Shown: one piece after another, positions 15,633-25,000 of the stretch
How the letters are laid out: each line of letters starts with the position of its first letter
Position numbering within the stretch: position 1 is the stretch's first letter
Source: Actinoallomurus purpureus
GTDB taxonomy: Bacteria > Actinomycetota > Actinomycetes > Streptosporangiales > Streptosporangiaceae
NCBI RefSeq assembly: GCF_024055795.1
Contig: NZ_JAMXMY010000001.1
Coordinates: 744,001 to 808,000, forward strand
Length of the DNA stretch: 64,000 bases
Reading direction: 5' to 3'
Made by a program: the position numbers and the translations under genes
Notes under the pieces: generated by a model
What the model saw: only the letters and a program-made list of their open reading frames with translations
Database searches by the model: none
Told to the model about the DNA's origin: nothing

Positions 15633-16345
15633 CGGCGAGGCCGAGGTGGCGGTCCATGTCGATCTCGATGGTCCCCTACAGGTTGGCGTGTGACCAGAAC
15701 AGCGGGCTCAGCCCGCGTTTGTCGGCGTCGGTGAGCCGCTCGGCCCACTCGGGTTCCTTGAGGATCGACTGGACCAGCAGGGTGTTGACGAAGACGAGGG
15801 CGGACCGGAGCAGGTGCAGCGCGAGCATCGACACCTCCTGGTTCTCCTTGTCCGATCCCGGGATGGTGCCGGCCTTGCCGTAGAACAGGTCGGAGTTGGC
15901 CGAGTTCCAGTTCTCCACCACCTGCAGTCCTTCGTGGATCTCCCGGCGCAGCTCTTCAGAGGCCATGTACTCGGCGATGAACACGCTCTTGGCCGCCCGG
16001 CCGAGCTCTTCGATCGCCCGGTAGGTGGGGTGCTTGGGGCCGCCGCGGGTGAAGCGGCGCAGCACATGCTCGGCCTCGGCGGTGCGCAGCTTCAGCGCGG
16101 TCGCGTACTTGACCATCTGGTCGTACTGCTGGGCGATCAGCTCCCAGTTGATGACCTTGTCCGACACCATCTCGGCCAGGCAGTCCGGCACCGGGTCGTC
16201 GGCGCCTGCGCGGGCCAGCTTCTGGTGGGCGACGTTCTTCATCCGGGACAGCAGCTTGAACCCCATCAGGTGCGCGAACGCGAACCCGACCAGGATCTGG
16301 CCGTGCGTGTCGGTGTACTGCCGGTCGATGCTCGCGTCGGTGCAG
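15633..16345 (-). pseudogene. Tn3-family transposase, C-terminal fragment with nonsense codon
   Basis: From about 16345 downwards the frame reads [56 protein letters not shown] and [13 protein letters not shown], the C-terminal Tn3 DDE domain. A TAG near 15676 replaces the usual Asn-Pro-Tyr continuation. Homology resumes in frame afterwards (GTIEIDMDRHLGL) to about 15633. The N-terminal two thirds are absent. It is not the same sequence as the intact tnpA at 22-27 kb. Confidence 0.85.
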
Positions 16346-16481
16346 TGCCGCCGCGAAACCGAGGCCGTCGGCACGACCGCGACCGTTGACGCCATCGCCC
16401 GCACGGCAGGAGTCTCGCGCCGCCGACCAGAGCAAGCTGAAACAATGATCATCTCGCACGCGTCACCTGGGGGATTCGTCG

Positions 16482-17519
16482 ATGAAGGTCGGGCTCGCAC
16501 GTTCCGCCGCGGTCCAGTGGGTTGCCGAGCATGCCCAATCCGATGCCGGCTTTCGGGGCGCTTACTTCAGCGGCTCGACCGTCGGGTTGCCGGACGATGC
16601 CGAACTGCCACCGTCCTCCGACATCGACATCTTCGTCGTCACCGCCGCCGACACCCCGCCGGCCAAGCCGGGGAAACTCCGCCACCAGGGCGCCCTGCTG
16701 GAAGTCAGCTACCTGCCCTGGGCACAGCTTGCCTCCGTGGACGACGTTCTCGCCTCCTACCACCTGGCCGGCAGCTTCCGTACCGACGCGATCATCAATG
16801 ATCCCACCGGCCATCTGCGTAAGCTGCACGCGCACATCGCGCCCCGTTTCACCGCCCGGCCCTGGGTCCGCCGCAGGCGCCAGGACGCCCGCCACCGGAT
16901 CGAAACCCGCCTCGGGGCGATCGACACCTCGGCACCGTTCCACGAACAGGTGAGCGCCTGGCTGTTCCCCACCGGCGTGACCTGCCACGTGCTCCTCGTC
17001 GCCGCCCTGCGCAACCCCACCGTCCGTTTGCGCTACCCGGCCGCACGCGAGGTCCTCGCCGACTACGGCCACCTCAGCCTCTACCCGGAGCTCCTCGCCC
17101 TCCTCGGCTGCCCGCACCTGCCACCGCAACGGGTCCAGCACCATCTGCGCGAACTCGCCGCAACCTTCGACGCCACCGTTCAGGTGGCGAAGACCCCGTT
17201 CTTCTTCAGCAGCGACATCACCCCCACCGCACGGCCTATCGCCATCGACGGAAGCCAGACCCTCATCGACCGCGGCGACCACCACGAGGCGGTCTTCTGG
17301 ATCATCGCAACCTTCGCCCGCTGCCATACCATCCTGGCCACGGACGCTCCCCAGCTGCACGAGGCCCTCGCTCCGGCGTTCCAGGAAGCCGTCGCGGACC
17401 TCGGTCTCGCCTCCACCGCTGATCTTCTCGACCGCGCCGCAGAGGTCACCCGGTTCCTGCCCCGGCTCTGGCAGACCACCGAGGAGATCTTGGCCAGTAA
17501 CCCCGACGTCACTGAATAG
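16482..17519 (+). CDS. Nucleotidyltransferase-domain protein
   Basis: 345 residues. The N-terminal DNA polymerase beta-like nucleotidyltransferase core shows [10 protein letters not shown] then SSDIDIFVV, the GS...DxD metal-binding pattern (D46 and D48 region), with a further strand LLEVSYLPW. The rest is helical, without a recognised domain. Such proteins transfer nucleotides to small molecules, including aminoglycosides, or to proteins; the substrate cannot be told. ATG 16482 follows GGGGGAT by about 7 bp. It is a lone gene between a transposase fragment and an integrase fragment, so probably mobile cargo. Confidence 0.8.
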   Translation: MKVGLARSAAVQWVAEHAQSDAGFRGAYFSGSTVGLPDDAELPPSSDIDIFVVTAADTPPAKPGKLRHQGALLEVSYLPWAQLASVDDVLASYHLAGSFRTDAIINDPTGHLRKLHAHIAPRFTARPWVRRRRQDARHRIETRLGAIDTSAPFHEQVSAWLFPTGVTCHVLLVAALRNPTVRLRYPAAREVLADYGHLSLYPELLALLGCPHLPPQRVQHHLRELAATFDATVQVAKTPFFFSSDITPTARPIAIDGSQTLIDRGDHHEAVFWIIATFARCHTILATDAPQLHEALAPAFQEAVADLGLASTADLLDRAAEVTRFLPRLWQTTEEILASNPDVTE

Positions 17520-17744
17520 CAAAAGCACAGCATCGCTTCGGACCCTGAGTGGTGTCGGTTCGACGCTCGCGCGGCCACGATCGCCTGGCCTGGGCGCCGT
17601 CTGCGTTCACGGTCGGGTCTGGTCACGACGGGCGCGACCGCAGTACGCGGGCGTGGGCGAGGCGGATGTCACTTCGACCAGTTGCCGACCATCTCGACGT
17701 AATTCCAGCCGGTGACCTCCTTGCCCTCTTAGGTGCCGGTGGCC
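17520..17744. other. Intergenic debris with a short coding tail
   Basis: On the minus strand at 17730-17672 a frame reads GKEVTGWNYVEMVGNWSK followed by a stop. It looks like the C-terminus of a lost gene, but I do not recognise it. Nothing else is supported here. Confidence 0.35.
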
Positions 17745-18037
17745 GTGCCGGTGCCTTCGAGGCGGGCCGGCCGGCCGCTGCCGAGCTCCGGGGCGTTGGT
17801 CCCGGTGATGCGGACGGTGAGGTCGGCCTTCAGCGAGGGGATGCTGAACGGCCGGACCAGCGGGCCGGTGTTCCTGGCCGACCGCCGCACCCCTGTCTCC
17901 GGACCATGCACCCCCGCGGCCACCGACGTCTGCCCGACCACCGGGCGGGCCCGGCTGTCGTATCCGCGCGCGGAGTACCTATTCAAGATCGCCTCCACAG
18001 CACTCGACCCCATGGGGACGGGTGGACGCCGCACCCG
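17745..18037 (+). pseudogene. Tyrosine-recombinase (integrase) internal fragment
   Basis: The plus-strand frame reads MLNGRTSGPVFLADRRTPV, then TDVCPTTGRARLSYPRAEYL. This corresponds to the segment just before the catalytic HxxR of actinomycete site-specific integrases (typically RGPLFLTDRR...GRARLSYRRA). The HxxR...Y part and the N-terminus are missing. Beyond about 18037 the sequence is the DoxX gene on the other strand. Confidence 0.65.
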
Positions 18038-18038
18038 G

Positions 18039-18422
18039 TCAGCCGATGAAGGACGCGGGGCCCAAGCAGCCCCACGCCACGAAGGCGGCCAGGGCGAGAT
18101 AGACCAGGTTCGCCCCGACGGCGATGGCCTCGTGACGGCGGAGGTGCGTGATCATCGCGCCGACCATCAGCAACACCGCACAGACAGCGGCCAGCGGCAC
18201 CAGCATCGGTGCGATATCGAGCGCGGCGGGCAGGATCAGGCCTACCGCACCCAGGATCTCGAGGGCTCCGAGGGCCTTGACGAAGCCGACGCCGGCGTCT
18301 CCGGTCCATCCCCTGCCGGGGGCGGCGGCCAGCTTCTGTTTGGGCGCGACCAGCTTGGTGGTGCCACTGAACAGGAAGACGACGGCCAGCAGCCCGGCGG
18401 CGATCCACAGAGCGAGGTTCAT
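18039..18422 (-). CDS. DoxX-family membrane protein
   Basis: 127 residues from ATG 18422, with GGAG 9 bp upstream. Four hydrophobic helices are visible: LALWIAAGLLAVVFLFSGTT, the LEILGAVGLILPAALDI segment, MLVPLAAVCAVLLMVGAM, and LVYLALAAFVAWGCLG. The patterns FSGTTKLVAPKQKL and ALEILGAVGLILPA are DoxX signatures. Role unknown. It lies just outside the left inverted repeat of the Tn3 transposon. The paralogue is at 1592-1951. Confidence 0.85.
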   Translation of the reverse strand: MNLALWIAAGLLAVVFLFSGTTKLVAPKQKLAAAPGRGWTGDAGVGFVKALGALEILGAVGLILPAALDIAPMLVPLAAVCAVLLMVGAMITHLRRHEAIAVGANLVYLALAAFVAWGCLGPASFIG

Positions 18423-18518
18423 GAGGTTCTCCAATGATGACCACGAGCGCGAACGTCTTGAGCGCGCCCAGAGTGCGGAAGGGGGGTGGAAGATCTCTGG
18501 TTATCCGAACTGGCCTCC

Positions 18519-18544
18519 GGGGAGGATCGGAACGGCCAGTAGCG
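18519..18544 (+). repeat. Tn3 left terminal inverted repeat
   Basis: GGGG at 18519-18522 runs into GAGGATCGGAACGGCCAGT and AGCG. It is an exact 24-bp complement of the right repeat from 18521. It resembles other actinomycete Tn3 ends, which typically begin GGGG. Confidence 0.85.
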
Positions 18545-18551
18545 GTAGCAG

Positions 18552-19217
18552 TCAGCTTGAGGTGAGCTGCCCGGGGATGCGGCCGGAGGCGCGGAGTTCC
18601 TGCAGGTCGGGGATGTGGTTGTAGAGAGTGCCGGGGCTGACGCCGAGGATCTTGGCGATCGAGGTGATCGAGTTCTCGGGGTTGGGGAGCATGTCGCGGG
18701 CGGCGCGGATGATCTCAGGGGTGGCGACGGTCGGGCGGCCGCCGACCCGGCCGCGGGCGCGTGCGGCGTCCAAGCCCTCGCGGGTGCCGGAAACGATCAG
18801 CTCGCGGATGAACTCGGCGAGCGCGGCGAAGACGTGGAAGACGAGCCGGCCGCCGGGGGTGGTGGTGTCCAGGCGCTCGTGCAGCGAGCAGAACCCGATC
18901 TCCCGGCGGCGCAGTTCACCGACCATGTTCACCAAGTCCTTGAGGGAGCGGCCGTAGCGGTCGAGCGCGGGGACCACCAGGGTGTCGCCGGCGGCGAGGA
19001 AGGCGTGGCAGGCCTTGAGCTCGGGCCGGAGGTCGTCCTTGCCGGACTTCTTGTCGGCGAAGATGCGTCGGCACCCGGCGGCGGTGAGTGCGTCGATCTG
19101 GCGGTCGAGCTTTTGCCCGCCGGTGGAGACCCGGGCGTAGCCGATGAGGATCTCGGTGCGGTGGGCGGGTTCGGCGACCAGGAGGTCGAAGACGTCGGGC
19201 TCGGAGGGGGTGCTCAC
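18552..19217 (-). CDS. tnpR: Serine resolvase TnpR
   Basis: About 221 residues from GTG 19217. The catalytic domain begins ILIGYARVSTGGQKLDRQID (catalytic Ser in ARVS). ALDRYGRSLKDLV and FHVFAALAEFIRELI (the E-helix) follow, then a C-terminal helix-turn-helix (ITSIAKILGVSPGTLYNHI). It resolves cointegrates at res. A longer frame to 19262 exists, but its extra codons overlap a likely recombination-site region. The gene is transcribed toward the left repeat, away from the passengers. Confidence 0.9.
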   Translation of the reverse strand: MSTPSEPDVFDLLVAEPAHRTEILIGYARVSTGGQKLDRQIDALTAAGCRRIFADKKSGKDDLRPELKACHAFLAAGDTLVVPALDRYGRSLKDLVNMVGELRRREIGFCSLHERLDTTTPGGRLVFHVFAALAEFIRELIVSGTREGLDAARARGRVGGRPTVATPEIIRAARDMLPNPENSITSIAKILGVSPGTLYNHIPDLQELRASGRIPGQLTSS

Positions 19218-19520
19218 GCCCGGGATTCTGTCAGAAAACGGTGTGCCGTACTTCTTGAACAAGCCTGGTTTTTGAAGGAGTTTTTGAAGGCCCTGAGGGG
19301 CCGTCGGGCGGTCCGGCTGCTGGTCTTCAGTAAACGATGGTTTATTGAAGCCTCTGTTCTATCGGCGCGCGCCTGAAGGTGTTGGGACGAGGACTTGATG
19401 GCCCCTGGGCATCAACGCAAGCCAGCGGGGTCGACCTCGGACTACCGGGTTTGCCGGATCCGATCTTGGAGTGCACACAGATTTCTTGCCATAACTGGTT
19501 TGTGATGCAAAGCTGACTGG
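19218..19520. other. res / divergent promoter region between tnpR and the passenger genes
   Basis: This 300-bp non-coding stretch separates divergent tnpR and the first passenger. It holds the 26-bp dyad at 19325-19350 and further partial repeats (CTGTCAGAAAACGG near 19228). Expected contents are the resolvase-binding subsites and promoters for both directions. Confidence 0.5.
19325..19350. repeat. Candidate res crossover dyad
   Basis: CTTCAGTAAAC (19325-19335), GATG, then GTTTATTGAAG (19340-19350) form 11-bp arms with one mismatch. The AT-rich symmetry, length and place upstream of tnpR fit a resolvase binding site with a central AT dinucleotide. Confidence 0.6.
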
Positions 19521-20267
19521 GTGACAGACGCTTCGATGCCCTTGCAAGGCACGCCTCACGAAGTCCTCGCCGGTCTCGGTGAATTGACCCGCAAGGTCCG
19601 AGCCGCTCAGCGCGGCACCTGGTTTCCTCTCCTGCTGCTCGGCGTGCTCATGTTGGGGGGAATCCTGGTCAGCCGCTTCACGTTCCAGGTCCTGACCGTT
19701 CCCTGCCCGGCGACCGCCCCCGCCGCAGGCGTGGGCTGCACCGTCGTCAAGCAGGGGTCGCCGCTCTACTGGCCCATCGGGATTGCCCTCGCCTATGCGG
19801 CGACGGCGTTCTTCTACATCCGCCGCTCCCGCAACCGCGGCGTCGGCACCCCGGTCCGGCCCTACATCCTCACCGGCATCGCCCTGCTCGGTGTGGTGGC
19901 CGCCACCTCCTTCTGGAGCACCCGCCACGGGATCCCGCGGCCCGGTGAACCACTCGACTTCTGGGGCCTACACCTCGACCCCAGCTCCGAGATGACGAGG
20001 TTCCTCGAGCGACTCGTGGGGAACGCCACGGCCGTTGGGCTGCCGCTGCTGGTGCTGTCCTGGGTGGAACGCAGCCGGGTCCTGCTGCTGCTCACCGCGG
20101 TGTATGTGGCCATCGAATTGGTGCCGCTGCCCACCGGTTGGTCGGGGATCCCCTTCACCTCGCCTTGGTTCTTCCTGCCCCGCTACGCCGTCCCCGGCGT
20201 GCTCCTCCTGCTCGGCGCCCTCGGCTTTGGCCTGGCCGAGCTGCCCCGCAGGCGCAATGCGTCATGA
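19521..20267 (+). CDS. Integral membrane protein, Tn3 passenger
   Basis: 248 residues from GTG 19521, with about six predicted membrane helices: FPLLLLGVLMLGGILV, WPIGIALAYAATAFFYI, ILTGIALLGVVAATSFW, VGLPLLVLSWV, VLLLLTAVYVAIELV and GVLLLLGALGFGLAEL. There is no transport or enzyme signature. The short N-terminal cytosolic stretch ends LGELTRKVRAAQRGTWF. It overlaps the next regulator gene by ATGA, so the pair is coupled and the regulator may control or sense its activity. Similar membrane-protein/winged-helix pairs are common in actinomycetes, without known function. Confidence 0.8.
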   Translation: MTDASMPLQGTPHEVLAGLGELTRKVRAAQRGTWFPLLLLGVLMLGGILVSRFTFQVLTVPCPATAPAAGVGCTVVKQGSPLYWPIGIALAYAATAFFYIRRSRNRGVGTPVRPYILTGIALLGVVAATSFWSTRHGIPRPGEPLDFWGLHLDPSSEMTRFLERLVGNATAVGLPLLVLSWVERSRVLLLLTAVYVAIELVPLPTGWSGIPFTSPWFFLPRYAVPGVLLLLGALGFGLAELPRRRNAS

Positions 20268-20602
20268 CCGATCAGCCCGAACAGCACCCCGTCACCGGTC
20301 TGGACGACGTGGTCCACCAGCGCGTCCGCCTCGGCATCCTCACCGTCGCCCACCAGGCGCGCCGGGTCGAGTTCGGCTTCCTGCGCACGGCACTCGGCCT
20401 CACCGCCGGAAACCTCAGCCAGCACCTCGCCATCCTGGAGAAGGCTGGACTGGTCGATATCGAGAAGGGCTACGAGGGTAAACGCGCCCGCACCTGGCTC
20501 TCCCCCACCCCCGCGGGCGACCGCGCCCTGCGGGACGAGGTCGCCCAGCTCAAGCGCCTCATCCACCAGATCGAGCACGGCAGCTCAGCCCCGGAGTCCT
20601 GA
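20264..20602 (+). CDS. Winged-helix DNA-binding regulator (ArsR/MarR-like)
   Basis: 112 residues from ATG 20264, overlapping the upstream stop (ATGA). The core reads VHQRVRLGILTVAHQARRVEF, FLRTALGLTAGNLSQHLAIL (recognition helix) and a wing with GKRARTWLSPTPAG. This is the compact winged-helix type often annotated as transcriptional regulator with a downstream helix (AQLKRLIHQIEHG). It probably regulates the passenger operon or the membrane protein. Confidence 0.85.
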   Translation: MTDQPEQHPVTGLDDVVHQRVRLGILTVAHQARRVEFGFLRTALGLTAGNLSQHLAILEKAGLVDIEKGYEGKRARTWLSPTPAGDRALRDEVAQLKRLIHQIEHGSSAPES

Positions 20603-20705
20603 TCCGGACCCCGGCGAACCGTGGTGAGCCGTGAGCGGCTCCCGCCGACGTCCGGCGGACCCGGGCAGCACGCCGAACACCGTCCAAGAAACCCAGGGAG
20701 GACAC

Positions 20706-21911
20706 GTGACCATCACACCGGTCACCACGACGGACGTGACGCGCCGTCGCTTGCTCGCAGCCGCGCTGGTGACGGGGGTCGGGGCCGCCGTGCCGATCAG
20801 CGCAGCGCGCCAGGCGTGGGCGGCTCCGACCGCCCCCGGTCCGTCGCAGCTCACGCTGCCCAGGCCCACCGGGCCGCACCCGGTGGGCACGGTGCCGCTC
20901 CACCTCGTCGACACCTCGCGTCCGGATCCTGTGGCCGGCCCGGGGCATCACCGCGAGTTGATGGCCAGCGTCTGGTACCCCGCTTGCAAGACGAAGGCCC
21001 TGCCGCATGCTCCCTGGATGACCCAGGGTGCGCTGCGGGCGTTTCTGGCGGACGTCGGCTTCCCCCTCGATCCCGCCCTCGGCCCACTCACCGCCGCACA
21101 CGTGGGCGCACCCGTGCACCAAACGGGCCACCGCCTGCCCGTCGTCGTGTACTCGCACGGCGCGGGCGGCCATCGTGGCGACCACACCATCATGGTCCAG
21201 GAACTCGCCAGCCACGGCTACGCCGTGGTCACCGTCGACCACACGTACGACGCGTTCAGCGAGTTCCCCGACGGCCGGCTCACCGTTCCGGCAGAGGTCC
21301 CGCCGTTCCTGGGGCCCCGGGACTTCGCCACGGACCTCCGGTTCGTGCTCGACGTCGTCGAGGGCCTTGCTGCCGGGCACAACCCCGACGTCGACGGCAG
21401 GCCACTGCCCCAGGGACTGCTCGGCGCCCTCGACCCGAGGTGCATCGGCGCGTTCGGCTGGTCGAAGGGTGGCACCGCCACTGCGCTCACTATGCTCGCC
21501 GACCAGCGCGTTGGCGCCGGGCTCAGTATCGACGGTCCGATGCAGCCGACCATCACCTCCGACCTGGACCGGCCGTTCATGATGATGACCGCTTCGTTTA
21601 CCCGGGCCACCATGCCGGACGTCGCCGAGTTCTGGACACACCTTCGCGGTTGGCGGCTGAACATCCAGGCCGACGGGGCCATTCACAAGACGTACGGCGA
21701 CGACGCGACACTGATCCCGCAAGCGGGCAAGGTCCTCGGCATGACCAACCAGCAGATTCAGGAGATGATCGGCGCCCTAGATCCGGCTCGGGCGGTCCGG
21801 ATCCAGCAGGCCTACCCCCTCGCGTTCTTCGACCTGCACCTGCGACACCGCCGGGGACATCTGCTCGACGGTCCGAGCGTGGCCTTCCCAGAGGTGAAGT
21901 TCATCCCGTGA
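20706..21911 (+). CDS. Tat-exported alpha/beta hydrolase (PAF-acetylhydrolase/lipase-like)
   Basis: 401 residues from GTG 20706, 6 bp after AGGGAGG. The N-terminus TTTDVTRRRLLAAALVTGVG is a twin-arginine signal, ending near AAP. The hydrolase core has the oxyanion segment VVVYSHGAGGHRGDH, the nucleophile elbow GWSKGG, and a late His in FFDLHLRHRRGH that may complete the triad. It resembles secreted platelet-activating-factor acetylhydrolase-like or cutinase-like esterases. The substrate is unknown. It is the third passenger of the Tn3 transposon, in the same direction as the membrane protein/regulator pair. Confidence 0.85.
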   Translation: MTITPVTTTDVTRRRLLAAALVTGVGAAVPISAARQAWAAPTAPGPSQLTLPRPTGPHPVGTVPLHLVDTSRPDPVAGPGHHRELMASVWYPACKTKALPHAPWMTQGALRAFLADVGFPLDPALGPLTAAHVGAPVHQTGHRLPVVVYSHGAGGHRGDHTIMVQELASHGYAVVTVDHTYDAFSEFPDGRLTVPAEVPPFLGPRDFATDLRFVLDVVEGLAAGHNPDVDGRPLPQGLLGALDPRCIGAFGWSKGGTATALTMLADQRVGAGLSIDGPMQPTITSDLDRPFMMMTASFTRATMPDVAEFWTHLRGWRLNIQADGAIHKTYGDDATLIPQAGKVLGMTNQQIQEMIGALDPARAVRIQQAYPLAFFDLHLRHRRGHLLDGPSVAFPEVKFIP

Positions 21912-22022
21912 AGCGTCGGACCGCGCAATGCGCGGTCCGACCAAGCCCGCCAGGAATGCCGTCGCCATCCGGGCACGGCCTTCGCAAGTCCGCGCAGCCC
22001 TTCCATCGCGTGATCGGCGCTC

Positions 22023-25000
22023 CTACCGCTCGCCGTCGTCCTCCCCGCCGGTCGAGGGTTCGCGTAGCGGCCTGCGGCCGGCCTCCTGCGGGCGGAAGAA
22101 CGCGTAGCGGCCGAGGAAGTTGATGTGGTCGAACTGCAGCGGTGACAGGCGAGCCAGCAGGTCGTCGGTGACGGGGAAGCCGTCAGCGGCGAGTTGCTTG
22201 GCCTCCCGGTCCAGGTAGAGGCTGTTCCACAGCACCACGGCGTTCAGGGCCAAGCCAAGGGCGCCGAGCTGGTCTTCCATGCCCTCGCGGTAGTTCTGCC
22301 GCAGCTCGCCGCGCTGACCGAAGAAGATCCTGCGGGCCAGACGATGGCGGGCCTCGGTGATGTTCAGCTGCTTGCCGATCATGCGGCGGTATCCGTCGTC
22401 GGAGATGAACTGCAGCAGGGTTGGGTCGGACCGGGGCGCGGTGCTGGCCTTGCAGCCAGTCCGTTTCCCCGGCCCGCCCGCCGCACCCGACGTGCGCGTC
22501 TCCGCGCATCGGGCGCTCCACGTGCCTTTCCCGCTGGTCAGCCGCCGATGGTGACGGCTCCCGGCTTCGGGGTCCATGGAGTCGGGATCTTGCTGCCGCG
22601 GTAGCGGTAGCGGGTCACTTTGACGCTGGATGTGCCAGTGAACTCGACTCCGTTGTGGGCGATGGTCCAGGTTCCCGGTCGGCAGAACCGGCGGCGCAGA
22701 TCTTGCCATCTGAGCCGGGAGTGTTTGTGGTGGATCCACTTGGCGACGCGGTGCCACGCATGGTGGTCGATCGCGTGGAACACCTGCTTTGACACTCCGT
22801 ATCTGAAGTAGTTCGCCCAGCCCCGCAACATCCTGTTCAAGCTGATCAGCAGCTCGCCCAGGTCCAGGTGCAGGGTTGACCTGTTCACTTTCTCCTTCAC
22901 CTTGTCCTTGATCGACTGGATCGCCTTCTTGGACGGCTTGGTGTAGATGTAATGCTTCTGCGTTCCCCGCTTCCGCTGCCTGCGGATGTTGAAGCCGAGG
23001 AAGTCAAAGCCCTCGTCGATGTGGACCACGCGGGTCTTCTCCGGTGCCAGGCGCATCCCCAGCGGGGCGAGCACACCTGCCACCTCCTCACGCAGTGCCT
23101 CGGCATGGCGCCGGTCGCCCGACACCATCAGGACGAAGTCGTCCGCGAATCGGACGATCCTCCAATTGCCCAGGCCCTTCTTCTTGCGTGTGGCCCGCCG
23201 CTTGCAAGTGCTCATCGTCTCCTGCCATTGCCGGTCGAAGTGTTCGTCCAGCGCCGACAGGGCGATGTTGGCCAGCAGCGGTGACAAGATCCCGCCCTGG
23301 GGTGTTCCGGTCCAGGTGTCTTCCACCTCTCCGAAGGTCGTCATGACCCCGGATTTCAGGAACGCCTTCACCAGCGCACACATCCGCTTATCCTTGATCC
23401 TTGCTCGCAGACGACCCACCAGCGCCGTGTGATCGATCTCGTCAAAGCACGACTTGATGTCCGCCTCCAGCACCCATTGGTAGTTCCTGGGGTTGGACGC
23501 GAGGAAGTGGATCTCGGAAATGGCGTCGTGTGCGCGCCGGTTGGGGCGGAACCCATACGAGCACGGCAGAAAATCCGCCTCGAAAATTGGTTCGAGCACC
23601 GCCTTGAGGCTGGCCTGGACCACTCGGTCGGCGACGGTGGGGATCCCCAACTTGCGGAGCTTTCCGCTCCCCTTGGGAATCATCACCTGCCGCACTTCGA
23701 CCGGCTCGAACGCACCAGACTTCAGCGAGTCCCGAATGTGCCCCAGGAACCTCTCCACCCCGATTCTGGTTTCGACACGGGCCACTGTGACCCCGTCAAT
23801 CCCCGAGGTCCTCGCCCCGACGTTGGAGGCGACGCGTTCCCACGCATTCACCAAGAACGCCGGGTCATAGACGAGGTTGAACAGATCACCGAAGCGGCGG
23901 GACGAATCCTCTCCCGCCCAGCGGTGCAACTTGATCTGCATTCTCCGTACCGCGAAGTGCGCCGAATCTGGATCCGGCCACTCCACAGCGCTGGTATTCA
24001 CCAACGCGTCTTCGGACATTGCACTCTTCTCCTTGACTGGCACGCTGCCGTCCTTCCCCACGTGCCGGGCTCTCCCCGGCTCCGAGTACTACGACGGCTC
24101 CGCCCCGTCCGCGCCTTCGGCCGGCGTCGCACCTATCCCCACCTTGGCCCTCTGGCCGAGGGCGGGTGGGGAACGTACGCGGACGGTTCCCACGTTCACT
24201 GCTGTTCGGTCGACGGGTTAGGCACCCGGCTCTGCCCCTGCGGCATCGCCACGGCTACGCCGTAGTCATTCACCGTGGCCTCCCAGCCCAGACCAACAAT
24301 GCCCGACCAGGAGTTCCCCGCCCTTTGCAGGCGGTTGCGCACCGCGTCCCAGCCCAGATCCACCGGGTTGGAGCTGGTCCAAATTGAAGAGGCTTAATGA
24401 CACCGGTTCCTCGCGTATACCTTCCCGTCTCGTTCACCGGGCCCGGCCCATCCGGTAGTGCTAGACCGACCCGACTTCGTCGAGGCTGCTCCCACCCTCC
24501 CCGGCGACCCCCGGATCAGGCTGCCTCCCACTTCACCCCGCCGCTACGACGGCAGAGCGACGGCGGTATCTCACCCCCGTCCGAACAGACCAGCGCCTCG
24601 TGGCGCACTGCAGGGTCTTGAAGATCCGCCCGTAGTGGGCGAACGCATCACCCAGACCGGTCGGGCGCCCGTCCCGGGACAGCATGCGGATCAGGTCGTG
24701 CCCGCGGACCTCACCGAGCGTCGGGGAGCCGGCCACCCGCAGCATGTCGCCCCAGTGCGCCCGGACCCGGTCCAAGCGCACCGTGTGCCGGGAGACCTCC
24801 TGCAGCGGCCCGTAGTCTGCGCTGGCGTGGGTGCGCCACAGCCGCGCGTCGGAGATGTCCGCGATCCGCGGGGAGAACTGGTAGCCACAGATCGCGAACA
24901 GCCCGAACACGATGTCGCTGTAGCTGGCGGTGTCGGTGACCACGGTTTCCGGCTTCGGTCCGCCGTCGCGGCCCAGCAGCGCGTCCAGGATGAACAGCGA

